From contig NZ_AP028032.1 in assembly GCF_030296935.1 (NCBI RefSeq), positions 1,612,001 through 1,676,000 of the forward strand: DNA of 64,000 bases, read 5' to 3'. The position numbers and the translations under genes were made by a program. How positions within the stretch are numbered: position 1 is the first letter of the stretch; each line of letters begins with the position of its first letter. Below the pieces are notes generated by a model. The model was not told the origin of the DNA and did no database searches. It was given only the letters and a program-made list of their open reading frames with translations. This DNA comes from Coprobacter fastidiosus (GTDB lineage: Bacteria > Bacteroidota > Bacteroidia > Bacteroidales > Coprobacteraceae). Positions 55,101 through 61,868 of this stretch are shown piece by piece.

Positions 55101-55340
55101 TCCGTGCAGGGCTTCATTCCCATGATAGTATTTATCGATTCCCAAGCGGGGAATAGCCGGAGAAGTTGCCCGCAAAAGAGAAATCTTTTCAGAGACATTC
55201 AGGCGGGAAAGCAAATCCTTAATCCTTTCATGATGAGACAACGTCGTATCCCTGAAAGGATAACTGACTTGCGCCATGGTAAAGGAAGAAATTTGCAGCA
55301 AGAGCGCTATCATCCCCATACATTTTTTTATTTTCTGCAT
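52119..55340 (-). CDS. GH3 beta-glycosidase with two tandem PA14 domains, T9SS cargo
   Basis: 1073 aa. Signal peptide (cut near TMA-Q). GH3 TIM barrel (about 30-370) with KHFAANNEEHNR substrate-binding and nucleophile Asp271 in VVSDCSAPE. The second GH3 domain is split: its first part (to about 450) is followed by two PA14 carbohydrate-binding units (about 455-580 and 595-720; YFGN/YFNN, FTSDDGCRLYL, KLIDSW), then AVLGIDRT...WYPGEQGGTA, the Fn3-like GH3 domain, and a T9SS sorting domain. Probable beta-glucosidase/xylosidase-type exo-enzyme; substrate not fixed. The PA14 pair is a DNA-level duplication. Confidence 0.9.
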   Translation of the reverse strand: MQKIKKCMGMIALLLQISSFTMAQVSYPFRDTTLSHHERIKDLLSRLNVSEKISLLRATSPAIPRLGIDKYYHGNEALHGVVRPGKFTVFPQAIGLASMWNPDFLQEVSTAISDEARGRWNELNQGKDQTAGASDLLTFWSPTVNMARDPRWGRTPETYGEDPFLTGTLGTAFVRGLQGNDPKYIKVVSTPKHFAANNEEHNRASGNAVISERDLREYYFPAFEKCIKEGQAQSVMSAYNAVNGIPCTLNKWLLTDVLRDDWGFDGYVVSDCSAPEYIVSQHHYVDTYEEAASLCIKAGLDLECGDNVYITPLLNAYNRGMVTMSEIDSAAYRVLRGRMRLGLFDDPNENPYNKISPSIVGCEKHRELALEAARQSLVLLKNDKDMLPIQTDNIKSIAVVGINAANCEFGDYSGTPVNTPISVLEGIKARIGDQVEVKYAPWVSPALEYTLIGKSAFPNGLKVEYFGNANLSGTPNTRIEDYLLFDPKNRPPDPLVPGSPMSIRWTGELIAPATGQYTFAFTSDDGCRLYLNGEKLIDSWRVRSEETDYVTVSLEKGKTYELKAEYFDNGGEAIAKLAWKTPVSKAFEYNLIGKSAFPDGLTVEYFNNMDLSGTPNTDTEESIFFDPKNQPSDPLIPRGKMSIRWTGNLVAPETGRHTFAFTSDDGCRLYLDGKKLIDSWKIRAEETDYASVYLEKGKTYKLVAEYFDNDGEAIAKLAWRTPSTDSESLLDAYGDAGEIIRGSDLTIAVLGIDRTIEREGQDRSTIELPEDQQIFIEEAYKANPNTVVVLVAGSSLAINWIDQNIPAVLDAWYPGEQGGTAVAEALFGDYNPGGRLPLTFYNSLSDLPAFDDYNVRNNRTYMYFEGKPLYPFGYGLSYTDFAYRGLDVTQDEENVTVKFFVSNTGNYDGDEVAQVYIQFPDQGTTLPLKQLKGFKRVHISKGQETEITVRIPKKELRLWSENNSEFYTPEGNYIFLVGASSEDIRLQQVVPIRYVNALDTELLEGVRIFSRDHRIVVIAENPVRLDIYNVDGKLVHSGQNIFGRNEVSVPTGNYVVKVTGENGKNFSLKITVL

Positions 55341-55444
55341 TTTACACCTTTTTAATATTCAAATCCATACTTGAAAAACAAACTTTTATCCGTCTCCAAA
55401 ATAAAGAATTTTTTAGTTTCTATTTAAAAATATCTTTAAATAAT

Positions 55445-55485
55445 TTTGCCCAGGACAATAGTAATGAACATTTATCCCGGGCAAA
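55445..55485 (-). terminator. Probable terminator of the 55516 gene
   Basis: Minus-strand stem TTTGCCC / GGGCAAA with a long loop that can pair further, followed by ATTATTT, 30 bp after the stop codon. Confidence 0.5.
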
Positions 55486-55515
55486 CCAACTGAACGACTA
55501 ACTGTATATATACAA

Positions 55516-57348
55516 TTATTTTACAAGCACCTTATATGTCCCTACAGCACCGTTTTTATCCGTTACTTTCACGATATAGAACCCTGAAGCAGCATCGTAT
55601 GTATTTGCTCCTGAAGATGCTACGGTTTCGGACATAGCCGCTCCGCTCAAAGTATAAACCGTTACTTTCACCGGATCTACAGTATTTACCATAATCTTTC
55701 CATTCGAAGCATATACTTCAACGCCCTCTACATCTGCGGTACTCTGCGATACTCCTGAAAGTTCTTTCTTATCCAAATAAATATCGAATACATTGGCTCC
55801 TGCAGTACTACTGTTCAAGATATTATAAACCATATACAACTGATGTTTTCCGGTCACCTCTCTCAACATTTCTCCGGCAGTATGCTTCTTGATACCCCAA
55901 CTCCCGGTACCTTGTATTCTTACGCGAGCGATCGGTTCATGACCTTCCAAAATAGACGCCAAATCAGTATCCCAAGTCTCTTTCATAATAGTAAAATCGG
56001 GATCAAGATCGATATAAAATGCAAAATTAGCCTCATCGATAGGACCTAACCAACTACTTTCAGAAGCGTGATTTACGACAATACTCTTATATTCACCATT
56101 ACCGAAGTCCACTCCGTCACCCAATGCATCAAAGAAATTGATAACCGTACCATTTTTAGTATAACCGATATTACCGGCACTTTCATATTGTCCTTTAGCA
56201 AGGACTTCATAATACCATGGATTAGCTTGACCTTCAAGGCATCCTACAAATGTACAATGAAAAGCATCATCCGAAGGCAACTCATCGACTACCGTTATTC
56301 CGCACTTAAGCGATTCCGTCCAAAGGTTTCCTTTCGAAAATTCGATATTCTGCAAGTTAAAGCCTCCGCCTACCCATTTCGCAATAATCTTATGTTCCCC
56401 TGTGACTGACTTAATATTAGCGGCAAGCGGAGTGATATTTGTCATCTGAAGGCCTGTCCAAATATTCGCTAACAGATTATCCTCAGAAACTTCATCCAAG
56501 TAAATTTCTACATAAAGATTAATATTAACATCGGCACTCCGCTTCACATAAGCTATAATCTGATCATAATCGCCATTGCCAAAATCCATGATTCCATAAT
56601 CGACAATAAACCCGTCATTTGTCCATCCCCAAGAATCTCCGTCGAGTTTAGTATCGAAAAAAGGAGATTCTGCACCGGCTTCTTCACCTGTTGGGACCAT
56701 AGGGACCGACTCCGTAGCCAAAAGCCGGGTAGATACCTCCTCATAACCGGGTATCATATTCGGAGTACGTAAAGCCAGACCATACAAATAGTCATGCTCT
56801 CCTTCCTGAATAAACCGATCTGCCGGTATCGGATTTTCATAAAAATTTACAGCCCAAATATTACCCGATCCACCGATAAACGTAAGATATACTTTCTGTT
56901 TTCCGGTGGGTTTGTAATATTGCGTTTGAGCTCCTTCGAACACACCGTCATGGTTCGGACCTTTAAGATAAGCCATCGAATCGGCAAATGTATAAACAGC
57001 CTGATAACCTCCGGTTTCATCAAGTGTAATTTGAGTAAACGGAAGCGAACTTTCATAATCCTGACCGGCATGCAATATTGCCCAACCGTCCATATAATAT
57101 CCATTTGCAAAAACAATACCGGCAGCAGCATATTTATCTCCGTTTTCACCGAAATCCACCTCGCCCAAATAAACTTGGGTACTCTCACTGCAATTCCCGA
57201 TATTCATCGTAACCGGGTCGAATTTTCCGTCTTTCATAATTTCGACACCACTTTCCGAATTGGTCGGAATTACCAAATCCTGAGCTACCGCAGAAGCTGA
57301 AAACATCAAAGTCAGCAATCCTGCTAAAAATGTATTTCTCTTTTTCAT
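55516..57348 (-). CDS. Carbohydrate-binding-module protein with T9SS sorting domain, copy 1
   Basis: 610 aa. Signal peptide (cut near AVA-Q). Three CBM6/35-like beta-sandwich units (about 30-180, 200-345, 355-540), seen from repeated patterns such as VDFGENGDKYAAAGI, MDFGNGDYDQIIAYV and VDFGNGEYKSIVV, each followed by a GxHKxYxxW/F-type strand. A T9SS type A domain ends YKVLVK. No catalytic domain, so it probably binds glycan at the cell surface or in the medium. Paralogue of the gene at 57491. Confidence 0.78.
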   Translation of the reverse strand: MKKRNTFLAGLLTLMFSASAVAQDLVIPTNSESGVEIMKDGKFDPVTMNIGNCSESTQVYLGEVDFGENGDKYAAAGIVFANGYYMDGWAILHAGQDYESSLPFTQITLDETGGYQAVYTFADSMAYLKGPNHDGVFEGAQTQYYKPTGKQKVYLTFIGGSGNIWAVNFYENPIPADRFIQEGEHDYLYGLALRTPNMIPGYEEVSTRLLATESVPMVPTGEEAGAESPFFDTKLDGDSWGWTNDGFIVDYGIMDFGNGDYDQIIAYVKRSADVNINLYVEIYLDEVSEDNLLANIWTGLQMTNITPLAANIKSVTGEHKIIAKWVGGGFNLQNIEFSKGNLWTESLKCGITVVDELPSDDAFHCTFVGCLEGQANPWYYEVLAKGQYESAGNIGYTKNGTVINFFDALGDGVDFGNGEYKSIVVNHASESSWLGPIDEANFAFYIDLDPDFTIMKETWDTDLASILEGHEPIARVRIQGTGSWGIKKHTAGEMLREVTGKHQLYMVYNILNSSTAGANVFDIYLDKKELSGVSQSTADVEGVEVYASNGKIMVNTVDPVKVTVYTLSGAAMSETVASSGANTYDAASGFYIVKVTDKNGAVGTYKVLVK

Positions 57349-57426
57349 AACAAAAAAATTGAATTATTAATTATAAACTCAAGTTCCAAGGATATAACTT
57401 TCATCTTTTATACTTGCCTATTAATA

Positions 57427-57470
57427 GTTTTAGAACTGTCTAACAATTAACAATTAAACAGTTCCAAAAC
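57427..57470 (-). terminator. Hairpin between the two CBM genes
   Basis: 13-bp stem GTTTTGGAACTGT / ACAGTTCTAAAAC (one mismatch) on the minus strand, 20 bp after the 57491 gene stop. No T-run; it may be a terminator or an RNA-processing/stability element tuning the downstream copy. Confidence 0.5.
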
Positions 57471-57490
57471 CGAATAAATCCCTATAAACC

Positions 57491-59335
57491 CTATTTTACA
57501 AGAACTTTATAAGTTGCAAGATTTCCGTTTTCATCCGTTATTTTCACGATATAGAACCCTGAAGCCGCATCGTAGGTATTCGTTCCCGAAGATGCTACGG
57601 TTTCGTACATAGCCGCTCCGCTTAACGTATAGACCGTTACTTTCACCGGATTTACGGTATTCACCATAATCTTTCCATTCGAAGCATATACTTCAACACC
57701 CTCTACATCCGCTGCAGTCTGTTGTACCCCGGTAACCTCTTGCGTATCGAAATAGATATTGAACACATTAGCGCCCGCTGAAGCATCATTTTTAATGTTA
57801 TATACAATATAAAGATCATGTTTCCCGCTAAGATCTCCGGTTATCGCTCCGGCAGTATGTTTTCTTATACCCCAAGCAGTAGTGCCTTGGATTCTCACAC
57901 GAGCAATCGGTTCATGACCTTCAAGAATTGTACTTAGATTATTTGCCCAATCCTCAGCAGTGTAAGTAAAATCAGGATCAAGATCGAGATAGAAATCAAA
58001 ACTTGCATCTTCTATTTCCCCTAACCAAACTTTATCACAAGAATGATCTACAACAATGCTCTTATATACTCCTTCACCAAAATCTAAATATCCTCCATCT
58101 ACATCAAAGAAATTAAGGACCGTACCATTTCCTGTGTAACCGACATTTCCGGCAGACTCCCATTGACCTTTTGCCATAATTGAACAACCCCAACCATTCG
58201 GGTTAGTACCATCGGTAAGTACACCCTCCGCACTATTCTCAAAGCTGATGCGCAAGGCATTATCCGACGGTAATTGATCTACAATCTGAACACCGCAAAC
58301 AAGCCCTTCTTCCCAACCAGCACCTTTACTGAATTCTACAGCCAACAAGTCCGGTCCTTCACCGGCCCATTTTACCAATACTTTATGCGTTCCGGTAATC
58401 GGCTTGAAACTTTTAGCTATCGGATAGAATTCTTTCATGTGCAAATCTGCCCAAATTGAAGCAATCATGTTTTCTTCTTTTACTTCATCGATATAAACTT
58501 CAAGAAATCTCGATACACTGGGATCTGCATCTTTTTTTACATAAACAATTACCTGGTCATAACCGTTACCGAAATCAACATCTCCATAATCGGCAATAAA
58601 ACCGGCCTTAAGCCAACCCCAAGCACCGCTTTCTTCATTAATCCGGACATCTTTAAATTCCGAGTCTTCTCCCATAGGAACTGCAGGAGTTGATTCTGTC
58701 GATAATTTCTTTACCGATATATCGCTATATCCCGATCTTTCTGACGGAAAACGCAAAACCGGAGCGCCCCACCAACCGGGACGGCCATCCCCTTCCTGAA
58801 CAAAATCCTCCGGAGACAACTGATTTTCAAAGAATTTTACAGAACGGATATTCCCGTTACCGGCAACAAAAGTAAGCCATACTTTCTGTTTCCCTATCGG
58901 CTTGACATACTGCGTACCCGGTATAGCAATACCTTCGAATACCCCATCATGATTCGGTCCTTTAAGATAGGCCATCGAATCGGCAAACGTATAGTAAATT
59001 TGATAACCATTGGTTTCATCTATAGTCATTTGAGTAAAAGGCTTCGAAGATTCATAATCCTGACCGGCATGTAAAACCGCCCAGCCATCTGTACTCCAAC
59101 CATTAGCAAAAACAATTCCGGCAGCAGCATACTTATCTCCGTTCTCTCCAAAATCGACTTCACCTAAACAAATGCGAGTAGACTCACCCGTATTTTGAAT
59201 ACATCCCGTGAGTTTATCCAACCTACCACTCTCCTCGATAATAAAATCTGCGGCCTCAATAGTCAAATCTTGTGCTATTGCCGAAGTAGAAAACATCAGA
59301 GTCAACAACCCTGTAAAAAATGTACTTTTTTTCAT
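57491..59335 (-). CDS. Carbohydrate-binding-module protein with T9SS sorting domain, copy 2
   Basis: 614 aa, starting MKKSTFFTGLL at 59335; the frame continues upstream without a signal-peptide reason. Same plan as the 55516 protein: signal peptide, three CBM6/35-like units, T9SS tail. The tails of the two proteins are nearly identical (SNGKIMVNT, DAASGFYIVK). The second unit differs most (PGWWGAPVLRFPSERSGYS). It lies 142 bp upstream of copy 1 on the same strand, so the pair arose by tandem duplication and may differ in ligand. Confidence 0.78.
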   Translation of the reverse strand: MKKSTFFTGLLTLMFSTSAIAQDLTIEAADFIIEESGRLDKLTGCIQNTGESTRICLGEVDFGENGDKYAAAGIVFANGWSTDGWAVLHAGQDYESSKPFTQMTIDETNGYQIYYTFADSMAYLKGPNHDGVFEGIAIPGTQYVKPIGKQKVWLTFVAGNGNIRSVKFFENQLSPEDFVQEGDGRPGWWGAPVLRFPSERSGYSDISVKKLSTESTPAVPMGEDSEFKDVRINEESGAWGWLKAGFIADYGDVDFGNGYDQVIVYVKKDADPSVSRFLEVYIDEVKEENMIASIWADLHMKEFYPIAKSFKPITGTHKVLVKWAGEGPDLLAVEFSKGAGWEEGLVCGVQIVDQLPSDNALRISFENSAEGVLTDGTNPNGWGCSIMAKGQWESAGNVGYTGNGTVLNFFDVDGGYLDFGEGVYKSIVVDHSCDKVWLGEIEDASFDFYLDLDPDFTYTAEDWANNLSTILEGHEPIARVRIQGTTAWGIRKHTAGAITGDLSGKHDLYIVYNIKNDASAGANVFNIYFDTQEVTGVQQTAADVEGVEVYASNGKIMVNTVNPVKVTVYTLSGAAMYETVASSGTNTYDAASGFYIVKITDENGNLATYKVLVK

Positions 59336-59555
59336 GATAAGAAAATTAATTATTGATTTAATTCGATTAAAATTTAGCATATGACACTCTATCCTTATAA
59401 AAACATCACTCCCTTGATACCTTTATAAGCACAAAAAGAAAAGAATATTCCCTAACGGACATTCTGTATCAATGAACATTCCAACCCCATATATGACTAT
59501 AGTAAGTCAAAACATCGACTACGGGCAAAAATGTGCACTCATTTAATACAGATTT

Positions 59556-59672
59556 TCATTTAGGGATAGGATCGATCGTTCTGCACGACACATCTTCGGG
59601 CGAAAGAACAGGTTGTTCTTTTGATTGAGGATAACGCCACCCGAAAAAATTTGCGAGTAAAGTTTTTTTCAT
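59556..59672 (-). CDS. Possible 38-aa small protein
   Basis: ATG at 59672 to TGA at 59556 in the 486-bp gap between the CBM and esterase genes. The product starts MKKTLLANFFGWRYPQ and ends SCRTIDPIPK, with no signal peptide cleavage site or membrane helix. A purine-rich AAAAAGC lies about 8 nt upstream. I recognise no family; it could be a real small protein or chance. The rest of the gap shows only a hairpin near 59766. Confidence 0.35.
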   Translation of the reverse strand: MKKTLLANFFGWRYPQSKEQPVLSPEDVSCRTIDPIPK

Positions 59673-59765
59673 GATGTTAGCTTTTTATGTTATAGAAAAA
59701 TTATCAATAGCAAATTTAATAATTCGAATCTTTTTTATATAACACAAAGCGTTCAATAAATAGCA

Positions 59766-59813
59766 ATTTTCTGCATTTCATCCTTTTTAATCAAAGAATA
59801 AAATGCAGAAAAT
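59766..59813 (-). terminator. Hairpin after the esterase gene
   Basis: 13-bp perfect stem ATTTTCTGCATTT / AAATGCAGAAAAT with a 22-nt loop, 8 bp after the stop codon of the esterase gene on the minus strand. No T-run follows, so termination strength is unclear. Confidence 0.5.
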
Positions 59814-59821
59814 AAAAAAAA

Positions 59822-61762
59822 TTACTCAAATGAATCCGTCCGGAAAGGTGTAAGAGGTAATCCGTTTTCCCCGTACAAATTACACGGAGGATTATCGGCC
59901 CACCCATAACGCACTGCAATAGGCACTGTCACATCCGGAGAAGTAACCGTAATCATATTCCCTTTGACTATGGCATGAGCAGGGTAAAATTTCATATCGG
60001 GTCCGGCTATTGCAAAACCGGTAGGAATTTCTCCTTTTACTATTATATTTTGATTAAATGATAAAATAACCGCCCCTTTCTCGATCTTAAAACTCTTGTA
60101 CATCGGGATATCATATTTCCCCTTTCCATATGTATCGGCAAGTGCTAAACGTGCTAAACGCGCCCCTACTTCTTGCTTATTTTTAGGATGAATATCATAC
60201 GCTTCACCTATATCGATCGTAACGACCATTCCCGTTTTTTCAAGATGCAGAGCATTCGCCTGAGCTTCCCGGAGGTGCGCCCATGTAGAATTCGGTTGTA
60301 CCTCCTGCATGTTCAAAAAATTTGCTAATTGCACAAAATAAAACGGGAAATCATTCTTCCACAAATTACGCCAATCGGTAATCATCGATTGAAATAACGG
60401 GGTATACTGAACCGCTCTTTCTACATTTGCCTCGCCCTGATACCAAATAGCTCCTTTTATAGGAAAATTCCGAAGAGGATACACCATTGCATTATAAAGC
60501 ACAGAAGGATAATTCTGACTATCCGGAGAAAAGGGAACTTGAGGCTGTTGAGACAACGGTACTCCAACACGATAATTCCACATTCCTGCCAGCGATATTT
60601 TATCATTACCCGCATCTATCGACAATTCTTCCGGAGAGCCGCAAATTCCACCGGTACCACTCTGATCTTGAACCTTCACCGTAATAATGCCCTTTCCCGA
60701 TTTTACTAATTCTGCCGGGACTGAGTAAGTACGTTTTACATAATAACCGTCTCCTCTGGCAATTTCTTTACCATTAAAATAGGTAATATCTTTATCGTCT
60801 ATCTTTCCCAAATTCAACGTCAAAGTCTTTCCTTCCCATTCAGAAGGTATATCTACAACTTTCTGAAACCATACCGAACCGTCAAAATCAGGAAGTCCGT
60901 TATGTTCCCAAGCTCCGGGTAAATTCATCTGTTTCCAGTCGTCACCCGATTGTTCATTGGAAGTCCAGCAAGGAACATTATTTTTCATTCCCGGGTCACA
61001 GTCATTCAAACGTTTTTCCCAATCGGTCATATCATCCTGATATTTCGCCATCAACAATTCTCTGTCGGCACGACATTGTTCTATACGGGCAGCATCCTCT
61101 TCAAAACCCCATACATGCTTCAACGCTGAAAGACTCGTCCACGCTTCGGCAGGAGTACCGCCCCATGTACAATCAATAACTCCGACAGGAACTTTCAATT
61201 TTTCCCATAGATTACGAGCATAAAAATAAGCGACCGCTGAAAAATTCTCCACACTTGAAGGCGAACATTCTTTCCAACCATCACCATTTATCTCTAATTT
61301 TTCAGAAGGGACATGAGAGATTACTTTTTTAACCTGTAACAAACGGATAGAAGGATAAATCGCCTCTGCAATCTCTTTTTCATAATTCATCACTTTCCCC
61401 CAACCGGCAACCGGCATTTCCATATTCGACTGTCCGGAACAGAGCCAGACCTCACCGACCAATACGTTTTGCAAGAAAAGAGGTTCTCCGTCATCGATCG
61501 TAATCGTATACGGACCTCCGGCTTTAGGTGTCGGAACTTGAACTTCGAATTTTCCATCCATACCGGATGTAACCCGAAAATCTTTAGAATTCCATCCGAC
61601 TTTCACGACAACCTCTTTTCCGGCTGCAGATACACCGGAAATAGTAAGCATACTCTTTTGCTGAACTATCATATTGTCTGTAAAATAAGCAGGCAAAGAA
61701 ATTTTTGCTTGCATCGACATAGATACACACAAAAAGAACAATAAAAACAAATACTTATTCAT
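59822..61762 (-). CDS. Sialate O-acetylesterase family SGNH esterase
   Basis: 646 aa. Signal peptide (cut near MQA-K). SGNH-type carbohydrate esterase split by an inserted sandwich domain. Block I CSGQSNMEMP carries the nucleophile Ser; WYQGEANVERA follows; the Asp/His pair lies in DIHPKNKQEVG. A GH2-like sugar-binding sandwich (PGAWEHNGLPDFDGSVWFQK) sits in the middle. It removes acetyl groups from sialic acid or from plant xylan/pectin sugars. The flanking plant-type glycosidases do not settle which. Confidence 0.87.
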   Translation of the reverse strand: MNKYLFLLFFLCVSMSMQAKISLPAYFTDNMIVQQKSMLTISGVSAAGKEVVVKVGWNSKDFRVTSGMDGKFEVQVPTPKAGGPYTITIDDGEPLFLQNVLVGEVWLCSGQSNMEMPVAGWGKVMNYEKEIAEAIYPSIRLLQVKKVISHVPSEKLEINGDGWKECSPSSVENFSAVAYFYARNLWEKLKVPVGVIDCTWGGTPAEAWTSLSALKHVWGFEEDAARIEQCRADRELLMAKYQDDMTDWEKRLNDCDPGMKNNVPCWTSNEQSGDDWKQMNLPGAWEHNGLPDFDGSVWFQKVVDIPSEWEGKTLTLNLGKIDDKDITYFNGKEIARGDGYYVKRTYSVPAELVKSGKGIITVKVQDQSGTGGICGSPEELSIDAGNDKISLAGMWNYRVGVPLSQQPQVPFSPDSQNYPSVLYNAMVYPLRNFPIKGAIWYQGEANVERAVQYTPLFQSMITDWRNLWKNDFPFYFVQLANFLNMQEVQPNSTWAHLREAQANALHLEKTGMVVTIDIGEAYDIHPKNKQEVGARLARLALADTYGKGKYDIPMYKSFKIEKGAVILSFNQNIIVKGEIPTGFAIAGPDMKFYPAHAIVKGNMITVTSPDVTVPIAVRYGWADNPPCNLYGENGLPLTPFRTDSFE

Positions 61763-61868
61763 ACAATTCCATTATCATATAACTACCCTGCAGAAAAAAA
61801 TCAAATTCTTTCTGCAAGGCGATTATATATTGTTAAAACAAAATTATTTTTAAATTTTAGACAGGCTA

